Positions 52,872 through 61,658 of a stretch of 64,000 bases of DNA are shown piece by piece (position 1 is the stretch's first letter; every line of letters begins with the position of its first letter). The notes under the pieces are model-generated. The model was not told the origin of the DNA. It saw only the letters and a list, made by a program, of their open reading frames with translations, and searched no databases. Where the stretch lies: assembly GCA_963678565.1 (NCBI GenBank), contig OY782875.1, positions 2,604,001 to 2,668,000 on the forward strand, written 5' to 3'. Source of the DNA: SKHV01 sp963678565. GTDB taxonomy: Bacteria > Bacteroidota > Bacteroidia > Bacteroidales > Prolixibacteraceae. A program made the position numbers and the translations under genes.

Positions 52872-53385
52872 ATTGACTAATTTTTTCAGAAATAAAAGAT
52901 TTGATGCTTTCTGCCACCTCCTTTGGCAACCCTGGAACCGACAAGTCGCTGGTTGCTCCACCAGCTGTATACACTTTTACACTTGCTAAATTAAATAATT
53001 TGGGTATCACTCCCTGGTTTACTTCAACATGCTGAATTCGATTGTATGGAACCGAAATTAGTTTGTATGTTAAATAGCCTCGTTGATATGAAAAATCATA
53101 ATCGCGCACCAAATAACCTCTACGCTTAAATCCTAACATGGTTATGCCAATTGAGAACAAAAGTGATAAAAGCCATACGGTGATTCCGATTAACAATACG
53201 GCTAACGGTGGTTGGTTATCCGAACTAAAATAAATTGCTAAAAATACGCCTGCAACAATCAAATAAACAATACTAGCACGTAGCAATAAAACTATTCTGA
53301 AACGTTTCTCTAAAGGCAAAAACGACTCTTTTTGAAACTCTGGTAAATCTTCAATTTGCAATACTGGGTTTAAGAAATTGTCCAT
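52861..53385 (-). CDS. bPH2-domain membrane protein (YdbS-like)
   Basis: The 174-residue protein has two adjacent membrane helices (IVLLLRASIVYLIVAGVFLAIYF, LAVLLIGITVWLLSLLFSIGITML) followed by one bPH2 domain (FSYQRGYLTYKLISVPYNRIQHVEVNQGVIPKLFNLASVKVYTAGG). This is the standard YdbS form, which always sits before a YdbT gene; here the two overlap by 11 bases, so translation is coupled. No PH ligand is known for the family. Confidence 0.9.
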   Translation of the reverse strand: MDNFLNPVLQIEDLPEFQKESFLPLEKRFRIVLLLRASIVYLIVAGVFLAIYFSSDNQPPLAVLLIGITVWLLSLLFSIGITMLGFKRRGYLVRDYDFSYQRGYLTYKLISVPYNRIQHVEVNQGVIPKLFNLASVKVYTAGGATSDLSVPGLPKEVAESIKSFISEKISQYEH

Positions 53386-53487
53386 TTCTAAATTTGTGTT
53401 AGAAGGTTAATAGCTTTTCAATTTTTAGCTTGTATTAAGCGCAATCAATCTTGCAATAAAAATACTACCTCTATTTAGTATCCAAAT

Positions 53488-54000
53488 CTACAATAGCATT
53501 ACAAATAGTCCTGAGACTATAAGGCCTATTACAGTAAGTACAATCCCACGTACAAATTTTCTGGTTCCCGGCTTAAACATAAACAGCGAAGAAATAGCTA
53601 AAAATAAAAGCAATATCCCATAAATTACAGCCAACACATGAAAGCTACTTCGTTTCGACTGCATGTGAAACCGATTAAATTTATGAACAATTTCGGGTAA
53701 CGTGCGATAACTGTAATTCAGCTCTCCCGTTGAAATTAAATAATACCCATTATCGAATAGCAAACTATCACCATGTTGCTCTGCATTAAATCTGCGGAAC
53801 CGTAACTCTCTTCCCAGCTCGTCTTTCGACAAATTTGCATCAATTGTTTTGACCACTTCTTTTTCATAGGTTAAGAAATTAGTTCCTCTATAAACCAAAG
53901 CAATTCCACTTACGGCAAAAATTATTGTGAAACCTATAACTAAAAATCCAAGATCGCGGTGTAACGATCGCATCAAGTGTTGTAAACTCCTCTTTTTCAT
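53488..54000 (-). CDS. PepSY-associated transmembrane protein
   Basis: The 170-residue protein opens with MRSLHRDLGFLVIGFTIIFAVSGIALVY, the first helix of PepSY-TM proteins with its histidine, has a periplasmic part, and ends with further helices (FHVLAVIYGILLLFLAISSLFMF, GIVLTVIGLIVSGLFVML) including KFNRFHMQSKRSSFH. It is shorter than iron-reductase-type PepSY proteins (350-500 residues), so it is a minimal form. Such proteins are often tied to metal or electron transfer at the inner membrane. It stands alone between the PH pair and the divergent BNR gene. Confidence 0.8.
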   Translation of the reverse strand: MKKRSLQHLMRSLHRDLGFLVIGFTIIFAVSGIALVYRGTNFLTYEKEVVKTIDANLSKDELGRELRFRRFNAEQHGDSLLFDNGYYLISTGELNYSYRTLPEIVHKFNRFHMQSKRSSFHVLAVIYGILLLFLAISSLFMFKPGTRKFVRGIVLTVIGLIVSGLFVMLL

Positions 54001-54153
54001 CTTAAAACAACTTCAAATTAAATATTTATTTTGATTACTAATATTAGACTGATTTTGCTTTGAAAATAATGAAAAGTATTCTTCTTTCGCGCTATATAGC
54101 TATTATACATAAAAAAATCTAAATTTAAACGATAGCAATCAAAAAATACAAGT

Positions 54154-55206
54154 ATGAAAAAATTAGTAACCCACTCTATCATTTTTGCGCTCTTAATTTT
54201 AGGCTTATGTTCGTGTAGCTCAAAAAAATCAACAGAATTGAACCATACAATTGAAATTTTAAACACCAATTGTAAGAACAGTATTCGAGCACTTTCGATT
54301 GTTGATGAAAACACTATTTGGGCAGGAGCTTCTGAAGGAAGGATCTTAAAATCGATTGATGGCGGACTCACCTGGAAAATATTTAAAATTGCAAAAGAAA
54401 GTAAAAATGATTTTAGAAGTATTCATGCTTGGAGTAAAGATGAAGCAATAATTTTTGGAATAACAGGCCCAAATTTTGGATATAAAACCTTAAATGGTGG
54501 AAAAACATGGGAAGTTGTTTATAATGACGCAACAATAGGCACTTTTTTCAATTCCCTAAAATTTGCTAACGACAGCATCGGCTTGGCAGTTAGTGATGCC
54601 ATCGATGATCATGTTTATTTGATAAAAACTACCAACAGAGGAAAAACATGGAAACGCGTTCCAAATACCCCGAAACAACATTCAGGTGAATACAACTTTG
54701 CGGCTTCAAATACTTGCATTGAATTTCTACCATCGGGAAAAGCATGGATTGCAAGCGGTGGAAGTACAACGCGAGTATTTTATTCAAGCGACTTTGGAAA
54801 CACATGGAAAGTAAGTAATACTCCGATGATTTGTGGCAATGAATCCTCTGGCATTTTTTCAATTGAATTTATAAACGAAAAGGAAGGAATAATAGTGGGC
54901 GGAACCTATGATCAACCGGAATTAGATCAAAAAATTGCAGCCTATACCAACGATGGTGGTATTAACTGGAAACTATCGGCCAAAATGCCTGCTGAATTTC
55001 GTTCCTGCATACAAGCTTTTGGCAGCATTGATGATAATTTCCAAATAGCAGTTGGAAAAACAGGAATTGATTACTCAATTGATAATGGAAAAACTTGGAA
55101 CTTTGTAGATTCAACAGGCTTCTTCACTTTCCGACCAATTCCGAATAAAAAGGCTGGAATTGCAGCTGGAGCTGATGGTTCAATGGCTAAACTAATCTTC
55201 GAATAG
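54154..55206 (+). CDS. BNR/YCF48-like beta-propeller lipoprotein
   Basis: The 350-residue protein has lipobox LGLCSC (Cys near 19-21) and repeated BNR/Asp-box units: ILKSIDGGLTWKIF, YKTLNGGKTWEVVY, IKTTNRGKTWKRV, FYSSDFGNTWKVS, AYTNDGGINWKLS and DYSIDNGKTWNFV. That makes six to seven blades of a sialidase/YCF48-type propeller. No catalytic sialidase residues can be assigned, so a scaffold or assembly role is as likely as hydrolysis. It is surface or periplasmic by its lipid anchor. It is monocistronic and diverges from the PepSY gene. Confidence 0.85.
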   Translation: MKKLVTHSIIFALLILGLCSCSSKKSTELNHTIEILNTNCKNSIRALSIVDENTIWAGASEGRILKSIDGGLTWKIFKIAKESKNDFRSIHAWSKDEAIIFGITGPNFGYKTLNGGKTWEVVYNDATIGTFFNSLKFANDSIGLAVSDAIDDHVYLIKTTNRGKTWKRVPNTPKQHSGEYNFAASNTCIEFLPSGKAWIASGGSTTRVFYSSDFGNTWKVSNTPMICGNESSGIFSIEFINEKEGIIVGGTYDQPELDQKIAAYTNDGGINWKLSAKMPAEFRSCIQAFGSIDDNFQIAVGKTGIDYSIDNGKTWNFVDSTGFFTFRPIPNKKAGIAAGADGSMAKLIFE

Positions 55207-55285
55207 ACCTACCTGACAAAATTACTAAAAAATGGACACTCAAAATTAGAATGCCCATTCCCACTAATATAAAATACAAAATAAA

Positions 55286-57307
55286 TTATCTTGCTAATGG
55301 AAGCCAAACACTCATATCGGCTTCTCCATTATTTCCCCATGCATAATAAGGAATTAGCTTAATTTTATCAGTAGTTGTAGCTTTATTTACAGGTTTATAA
55401 AGCTGATTACTCCATTCATTATTTTTCACCACAATCAAATCTCCTTCCAAAGCCTGAAAATGATTTCCTTCTAACTCAACTTCGATACTTTCAAATTGAG
55501 CATCAATAGGAATTACAATATCAGTAACCTCAACACCTTCAGGTAAAAATGCACCATCAACACAATATACTACTGGTCCTTTTTGCACTGCCACTTGGTT
55601 GATATTGGCTTCAACCAATGGGTTTGCTGCTACTAAAGTTGCTTGCATTATCATTTCGAAGGTAAGTTCATCTCCTTTTTTCCATTTTTCCTGAAGAACA
55701 AGGTATCCATTATCGCTTTCAACCTTAATTTTTTCACCATTCAATTGGATACTAAAATCTTCACACCAACTTGGTTTACGCAGTTTCAATTGGGTTTGTT
55801 CGGGCAATTTTTGAATTTCAATTTTAACAATACCTTCCCATGGATAGTTAGTTGTTTGTTGCAACTCCACCTTCTTGCCATTTAACAACTTCCCTTCAAA
55901 ACAGCTACTTCCATAAAGGTTTACCCAAACGGTATTTTTAGAAAGACTGTATGCATAATCTTGCATTTCGGCAATGGTACGAATCGTATTTGGCGGGCAG
56001 CAATTACAATAAGAAATATAAGGTTCCCGAGTTTTCGACCAGCGTAAGGAATCACTCAATCCGTGCTCGTGAAAAACTGCCAATGGATTGGTGTAGAAAT
56101 AGCCTTTTCCATCTAAACTAACGCCAGCCAATAAACTATTGTAAGCTACAGTCTCCACCACATCGATGTACTTTGATGCGCCCGAAGCCAAAAACATACG
56201 ATAATTCCACAGTAGGTTTCCAATGTTCGCACAACTTTCGTTATGAGCGGTACGGTTGGGTAATTCAAAATCTTCGCCATAAGCCTGATGTACCTGTTGA
56301 ATATAGGGTGGACTGTAAGAAGTTCCATTTGGTGAAACACCATCATACAATGCACCGCAAGCTCCTGTAATGTACATTTTTCGTTCTACCACGTCGCTCC
56401 AGATATGATCGAGCGCCATCCAAAGCGAATCATCTCCCACTTCAGAGTACACATCAGCAACACCAGCATATAAATAGTTGGCGCGCACAGCATGACCAAT
56501 GGCTTTGGTTTGCTGCTTAAAAGGAATTCGATCTTGGTTGTGATCATGACCATCTTCTACCAAATTTCTAATTTCAATTAATTGATAAGCCAGTTCCAGA
56601 TACTTAGGATCTTTAATGGTTCGGTACATTTCAGTTACGCCCATATAATGCGAGGGACAAATGGCATTTTTTGCCAATTCTTCAGACGCTCGTTTGTAAA
56701 AATCATACAGAAAATCGGTGGCACCAATAGCAATATTCAATAATGCTTTCTCTCCGGTTATTCGATAATGCAAACAACCGGCAGTCATTAGGTGCCCCAT
56801 GTTATAAGTTTCGAAATCGAGGCGCTCATTGAACTCATGTTTCTGATCGGGATTTTGTTGTTCTTTAATTGAAGTTGGTGTATGGAGGTATCCGTCCTCG
56901 CGCTGACATTGCTTTATCACTTCAATTATTTCATCGATTTCCTTTTTCAATGCTGCATCTTTGGTTTTACCGTAAACCACAATTTGCGCTTCCAACATTT
57001 TATAAAAATCACCATCGTGAAATGGAGGCCCAACATGCTCCCCTTCATCTATTCCAGCTGCAATTTCAAAGTTTTTAAAAGCATGACTGATTTCATCGTC
57101 CAAATAATTCCCCATCATATGCGGTAGCATCGAAGTTGCACAAACCTCAAAACGCTCCGCCCAAAATCCGTCAGTCCATGAAACATCATTCATATCCACC
57201 GGATAAACTTTAGCAAAGCTGCTTTCTTTATTGTTGATTATAGCTTTTTCTTGCGCTATTGTAGCAACAGCACTCAGCAGTAGTATTAAAATTAATAGTT
57301 TTCGCAT
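55286..57307 (-). CDS. Glycoside hydrolase family 127 (beta-L-arabinofuranosidase type)
   Basis: The 673-residue protein has a signal peptide (KLLILILLLSAVATIAQ) and the GH127 (DUF1680) signature: PVDMNDVSWTDGFWAERFEVC, FHDGDFYKMLEAQ, RTAHNESCANIGNLLWNYRM and YISYCNCCPPNTIRTIAEM. In characterised members the Glu and Cys of NESC and the Cys-Cys of the latter motif bind zinc and one Cys is the nucleophile; all are present here. These enzymes release beta-L-arabinofuranose from extensin- or pectin-type chains. It follows the GH78 gene on the same strand by 98 bases. Confidence 0.93.
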   Translation of the reverse strand: MRKLLILILLLSAVATIAQEKAIINNKESSFAKVYPVDMNDVSWTDGFWAERFEVCATSMLPHMMGNYLDDEISHAFKNFEIAAGIDEGEHVGPPFHDGDFYKMLEAQIVVYGKTKDAALKKEIDEIIEVIKQCQREDGYLHTPTSIKEQQNPDQKHEFNERLDFETYNMGHLMTAGCLHYRITGEKALLNIAIGATDFLYDFYKRASEELAKNAICPSHYMGVTEMYRTIKDPKYLELAYQLIEIRNLVEDGHDHNQDRIPFKQQTKAIGHAVRANYLYAGVADVYSEVGDDSLWMALDHIWSDVVERKMYITGACGALYDGVSPNGTSYSPPYIQQVHQAYGEDFELPNRTAHNESCANIGNLLWNYRMFLASGASKYIDVVETVAYNSLLAGVSLDGKGYFYTNPLAVFHEHGLSDSLRWSKTREPYISYCNCCPPNTIRTIAEMQDYAYSLSKNTVWVNLYGSSCFEGKLLNGKKVELQQTTNYPWEGIVKIEIQKLPEQTQLKLRKPSWCEDFSIQLNGEKIKVESDNGYLVLQEKWKKGDELTFEMIMQATLVAANPLVEANINQVAVQKGPVVYCVDGAFLPEGVEVTDIVIPIDAQFESIEVELEGNHFQALEGDLIVVKNNEWSNQLYKPVNKATTTDKIKLIPYYAWGNNGEADMSVWLPLAR

Positions 57308-57405
57308 ATTGATTGTTTAAACATTGCCAAAGCAATTGAAACTTATTATTCTGCAAGAAGTTGAGAATAAGATTGAATGATCCCGTCATCCTTAACTTGA
57401 TGTAT

Positions 57406-60105
57406 CTAATTTACCTCTATCCTACTTATTGATTCAATTGTATACCCTCCTGCAACAACTTTAAAAATTGTTGCTTCTGATGTTTGCTTAATAAATTCAA
57501 TTCCTTCTATCTTTAGGTTTTTCAATTCGCGATCAATTGAGGGAAAATAAAGCAGAGCAGAAGTATTTGCAGGAACCTTTACTTCCATCTTCAATCCTCT
57601 TTTTATTTTCTTCCAAACAATTGCAATTTCACCAAACACTGATTCATATTTCAAGTTTGAAAATTCAATTTCTTTGGGAATTAAAGGTTTTATTTCAAAC
57701 CGCTTGTAGCCTGGAAATTCTTCGATTTTATTCAATCCACCCAAACAAGAATATATCCAATTGCCAATGGCACCATAAGCATAGTGATTGAAGGAATTCA
57801 TCCCGACATCCTGAAAAGTACCATCTGGTTTTATTCCATCCCAACGTTCCCAAATTGTGGTAGCACCTTTGGTTACAGGATACAACCACGACGGATAGCG
57901 CTTATTAAATAAAAGTTTGTATGCCAATTCGGGATAGCCATAATTACTTAAGGCATCGCACAAGACTGGAGTACCTAAAAAGCCAGTAGTTAGGTGCTCA
58001 AAATGTAGCACATCTTGAGCCAGACGCTTTGCCCAATTTTCAGAAATCTCACCTTCCTCATGCAATTCAAACATTAATCCGATGGAATAAGCAGCTTGCG
58101 AATTTGAAGTTAAACGACCATTTGGAGTCATAAATTCAGATTGAAATGCTGCCTGTATTTTGGGCAACAAAGCTTTGTATTTAACTTCATCGTCACTCTT
58201 TCCAAGAACGCTTGCAATTTTCATCATCAAATTTGTAGAATGAAAAAAGTAGGCTGTAGCAATTAATGTTTTTTCGGTGTAAGCTCCGGCATAACCATAA
58301 TCGGGTGCGTTGTAATGATAGCTCATATACTCTGCAAACGAAAGCCAATCGCCAAAATGAAATCCATATTCAAACAAATACTTCTCATTTGAATGATGAA
58401 TCATATACTCTTCCCAGGCTTTCATCGATTCATACTGAGTTTCCAATATTCGCGTATCACCAAAAGTTTGATAAACTTCCCAAGGGATGATAATTGCAGC
58501 ATCACTCCAGCCTGTTGCACCAAAGCCATCGCTCCATCCGGTTCCGCCGCCGTCTTTTATCACATTGGGCACCACCCAAGGCACGCTTCCATCGGCTTTT
58601 TGCTCAATTGGAAAATCTTTCATCCACTTAGAATAAAAGAGTGCTGTATTTCTGTTGAAGGAAGCTGTTGCTGCAAAAACCTGGGCATCACCAGTCCAGC
58701 CTAAACGCTCATCGCGCTGTGGACAATCAGTTGGCACATCAAGGAAATTCCCACGCAACCCCCAATCGATGTTTTTGCACAAACGATTGATCAAAGCATC
58801 GGAACATTCAAAAGAACCAAGCTGCTCCATATCGGAGTGTAGCACCTGCGCTTCGAGGTTTTCAATTTCGACTTCGCCCTGAAAATCATCAATTCGTACA
58901 TATCGAAATCCATGAAATGTAAACCGAGGATGATAAGTTTCAAGCCCTTCGCCTTTAAAAATATATGTGTCTTTCGCTTCAATGTCGCGAATATTATCTA
59001 AATAAAAATTGCCCTTCTGATCCAATACTTCAGCATGGCTCAGAACTATTTTCTCGCCTTTTTTCCCTTTTAAATTTACTTGAACCCAACCAACTAAATT
59101 TTGTCCAAAATCGAAAACCAACTCTCCTTTGGGCGTAATGAATTTTTCTATTGGCTTAATGGTTTCTGTAATTCTTACGGGCTCGTTTTCAACAGCAGTT
59201 AAACAACTCACCTTCTCGCTTTGAACTTTAGCATTCAACCAATTCCGATCTATATAACCTACTTTATTCCATCCCTCAATTTCTTGATTGGCATCATAAG
59301 TTTCGCCATTGTAGATGTCAGATTTTATAAGTGGTCCGGTAGTACATTTCCAGCTTTCGTCTGTTCCTATAATTTTTACTGAATTGTCGGCATATGTAAT
59401 TTCGAGTTGGGCAATCAACGCACTCTTTTCGCCATAAGTGTTTTTATTGCCCTGCCAAACCAAGTAGCCACGATACCATCCATCGCCCAGTATTGCTCCA
59501 ATTACATTTTCGCCATTTTGAAACAGATCGCTTAAATCGTAAGTGTAATATTGAATTCGTTCATGATAGCTTGTCCACCCGGGATTAAAGTACTCGTTTC
59601 CTATCCGGTTTCCATTGCAATAGATTTCATACAATCCTTTGGAAGAAACATACAAGCGAACACTCTTGATCTCCTTAGCAGGTTGAATTAGTTTTCGAAA
59701 GAATGGACAAGCAGTTGAGTCTGAAACGTCCTCTTCAACAGTAGATTCAATCCATTTTCCATTCCAATCTTCAGGATTAAGTAATCCCATTTCAAAAAAT
59801 TGAGCTTTACTCCAGCCCGATTCTTCATTGAAGTTATTTTTCACATTTACACGCCAATATACGCGTTGACGTGATGCAAATGCTTGTTCAATTTCAATAT
59901 TTGTTGATTGATCTGTTTCAACTGCTCCACTCTCCCAAAAGATTGAACAACCATCAAAACTCTCATTTTCTGAAAGTTGTAATTGATAAGATTGCTGAAA
60001 TACGCCATTTCTGTTGGAAACTAATTTCCAACTCAATCGAGGCTTATCAACATCGATCCCAATTGGATTGATTTTATATTCAGTTCGTAAATCAATTAGT
60101 TTCAT
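57406..60105 (-). CDS. Glycoside hydrolase family 78 alpha-L-rhamnosidase, no signal peptide
   Basis: The 899-residue protein begins MKLIDLRTEYKINPIGIDVDKPRLSWKL, the Bac_rhamnosid_N opening, with no hydrophobic signal before it. It has the lectin-like domain (SVRLYVSSKGLYEIYCNGNRIG, NPGWTSYHERIQYYTYDLSD, GWYRGYLVW), the catalytic (alpha/alpha)6 barrel with FLDVPTDCPQRDERLGWTGDAQVFAATASF, and the C-terminal beta domain. GH78 removes alpha-L-rhamnose by inversion using acidic residues in the DERLGWTGD region. The missing signal makes it probably cytoplasmic, and the MFS gene 11 bases upstream suggests it cuts imported rhamnosides. Confidence 0.95.
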   Translation of the reverse strand: MKLIDLRTEYKINPIGIDVDKPRLSWKLVSNRNGVFQQSYQLQLSENESFDGCSIFWESGAVETDQSTNIEIEQAFASRQRVYWRVNVKNNFNEESGWSKAQFFEMGLLNPEDWNGKWIESTVEEDVSDSTACPFFRKLIQPAKEIKSVRLYVSSKGLYEIYCNGNRIGNEYFNPGWTSYHERIQYYTYDLSDLFQNGENVIGAILGDGWYRGYLVWQGNKNTYGEKSALIAQLEITYADNSVKIIGTDESWKCTTGPLIKSDIYNGETYDANQEIEGWNKVGYIDRNWLNAKVQSEKVSCLTAVENEPVRITETIKPIEKFITPKGELVFDFGQNLVGWVQVNLKGKKGEKIVLSHAEVLDQKGNFYLDNIRDIEAKDTYIFKGEGLETYHPRFTFHGFRYVRIDDFQGEVEIENLEAQVLHSDMEQLGSFECSDALINRLCKNIDWGLRGNFLDVPTDCPQRDERLGWTGDAQVFAATASFNRNTALFYSKWMKDFPIEQKADGSVPWVVPNVIKDGGGTGWSDGFGATGWSDAAIIIPWEVYQTFGDTRILETQYESMKAWEEYMIHHSNEKYLFEYGFHFGDWLSFAEYMSYHYNAPDYGYAGAYTEKTLIATAYFFHSTNLMMKIASVLGKSDDEVKYKALLPKIQAAFQSEFMTPNGRLTSNSQAAYSIGLMFELHEEGEISENWAKRLAQDVLHFEHLTTGFLGTPVLCDALSNYGYPELAYKLLFNKRYPSWLYPVTKGATTIWERWDGIKPDGTFQDVGMNSFNHYAYGAIGNWIYSCLGGLNKIEEFPGYKRFEIKPLIPKEIEFSNLKYESVFGEIAIVWKKIKRGLKMEVKVPANTSALLYFPSIDRELKNLKIEGIEFIKQTSEATIFKVVAGGYTIESISRIEVN

Positions 60106-60116
60106 AACGATAGAAT

Positions 60117-61409
60117 TTATGCTCTTTCTTCTTCAATTTGTTCAAGAGATTTTCCAGAAGTATCTGGCATAAAGAAAAAACCAACAGCCCCACTTATAAT
60201 TAAGAAGATAGCTAACAATCCGGCCACTGGCTCAATTCCTTTTGTGGCTAACACAGGTACAAAAAAGCTCCAAACACCTAATATTGTGCGACTAATACCA
60301 AAAGTAATTCCCTGTGCTGTTCCTCTAAACATGGTGGGAAATAATTCCTGACTAAAAACTTTATAAAATGCTTCACCTGCTAATGCTGCTCCTGACGAGA
60401 ACATTAGAATATTTATAATGATCACTGGAATTGTAAATGGGACAAAAAGCAACATACCATATGCAACTACTTGCATGATGGCTCCAATTGCCCAAATGGT
60501 TTTGCGGGTTTTAAAACTTCGATCGGAGTATTTCATAAATATCATCAAAGTAAAAACAATACTAATTACAAATCCGGCACTGCTTAAACCAACACTAGCG
60601 GCCTGACTTCCTGCTCCTAAAGTTTTAATAATATATGGATTGAAAATTCCAGCGGTACCAGCTGCTAAATTCCAGAAAAGATAAATTATTGCAGTATACG
60701 CTAGTCCTTTTAAATTTGAACCAGAGAAAAGCACTTTCAATTTTACTTTAGTTGCCTTTGCAGCAACTTTCCATCGTGCAGATTCAGCAAGACTTCTTCG
60801 TAAATACCAAGTAACTAGTGAAACGACAAAAAGATGCAGGAAAACAATTCTAATTCCAAGTACGCCTAAGTCGGCTAAAAACATTGCCAACCAAAGCACA
60901 ACTACTGGTCCAAAACTCCAAGCAACTTGTGTAAAGCCAAGTAATTTTCCTCGTGCTTTATCTGGAGCTGCTTCACCAACAAATGCTAGTGAAGTTGGAA
61001 CATCGGCACCAACTGCAACACCAATAATAAAAGTACCGGCGAAAAGCATAGCAGGATTGAAAGCAAAAGCAATCAATAAAATTCCAAATGCATATACCAA
61101 CAAATCGATTTGATAAATTCTTTTTCGACCTAATTTATCTCCTAAACGACCACCAATAAATGCACCAACAGCACAACCAATTGCATTAGGTCCGATTGCA
61201 GCCAATAAACCAACGGCATTGTTCGATAAATCTAAATACGATTGAAATAATGAAAGTCCTGCTCCCAAGGCAACAATAGAGCCTGCATCTAAATAAGAAG
61301 CCATTCCTGCTAGTGCCGAAGCTTTCCATTGTTCTCTTGTAATTTTATCAACATTGGAACCATTTATAGACATTTTATCCGAAAATTCATTATTGATTTG
61401 TTTTGTCAT
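60117..61409 (-). CDS. MFS transporter, probable (oligo)saccharide importer
   Basis: The 430-residue protein has 12 membrane helices and the MFS loop motif GGRLGDKLGRKRIYQIDLL between helices 2 and 3, with PDKARGKLLGFTQVAWSFGPV in the region of helix 5 and a C-terminal DTSGKSLEQIEEERA, which is the sugar-porter type ending. N-terminal EQWKASALAGMASYLDAGSIVALGAGLSLFQ resembles inositol/sugar symporters. It is the first gene of the MFS-GH78-GH127 operon and its promoter carries a LacI-type operator at 61459-61474. Rhamnose-containing oligomers are the suggested cargo. Confidence 0.92.
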   Translation of the reverse strand: MTKQINNEFSDKMSINGSNVDKITREQWKASALAGMASYLDAGSIVALGAGLSLFQSYLDLSNNAVGLLAAIGPNAIGCAVGAFIGGRLGDKLGRKRIYQIDLLVYAFGILLIAFAFNPAMLFAGTFIIGVAVGADVPTSLAFVGEAAPDKARGKLLGFTQVAWSFGPVVVLWLAMFLADLGVLGIRIVFLHLFVVSLVTWYLRRSLAESARWKVAAKATKVKLKVLFSGSNLKGLAYTAIIYLFWNLAAGTAGIFNPYIIKTLGAGSQAASVGLSSAGFVISIVFTLMIFMKYSDRSFKTRKTIWAIGAIMQVVAYGMLLFVPFTIPVIIINILMFSSGAALAGEAFYKVFSQELFPTMFRGTAQGITFGISRTILGVWSFFVPVLATKGIEPVAGLLAIFLIISGAVGFFFMPDTSGKSLEQIEEERA

Positions 61410-61458
61410 ACTTTTTAATAGTTAAAGTTAGATTAGAATAAAGAATTAGCCACCAAAA

Positions 61459-61474
61459 ATGTAAACGTTTTCAT
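61459..61474. promoter_or_regulatory. LacI-family type operator upstream of the MFS operon
   Basis: ATGTAAACGTTTTCAT is a 16-base palindrome with one mismatch and a central CG, the form bound by many LacI-family repressors. It lies 50 bases upstream of the MFS start. A near-identical site (ATGTAAACGTTTCCAT) occurs at 61616-61631. Confidence 0.72.
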
Positions 61475-61615
61475 ATACTTACAAATTATCATGCATTTTA
61501 TTGAATAATTCCCTTGCAAATCTATACGTTAAAATCTACATTTGCAATAATAACGTAACCATTTTAAGCTGTTTTATCATATCTTCATAGTATTTATCGA
61601 TAGTCTTCTTAAAAA

Positions 61616-61631
61616 ATGTAAACGTTTCCAT
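61616..61631. promoter_or_regulatory. LacI-family type operator upstream of the divergent glycosidase gene
   Basis: ATGTAAACGTTTCCAT shares 15 of 16 bases with the site at 61459-61474; the centres are 157 bases apart. It lies 27 bases before the TTG at 61659 and 72 before the ATG at 61704. One regulator, not encoded in this window, could repress both transcripts. Confidence 0.72.
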
Positions 61632-61658
61632 ATTTATTAATTTTAAAACACATAAACT

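Noticed and set aside
52871..52961. Longer N-terminus for the YdbT-like protein
   Set aside because: The extra residues come from another frame of the YdbS gene and show no family similarity.
55207..55285. Imperfect hairpin between the BNR and GH127 genes as a terminator
   Set aside because: The stem around 55231-55258 has internal mismatches and no T-run of note; support is too weak.
55643..60071. Plus-strand open frames opposite GH127 and GH78
   Set aside because: They are antisense shadows of two well-supported enzymes, with no signal, domain or ribosome site.
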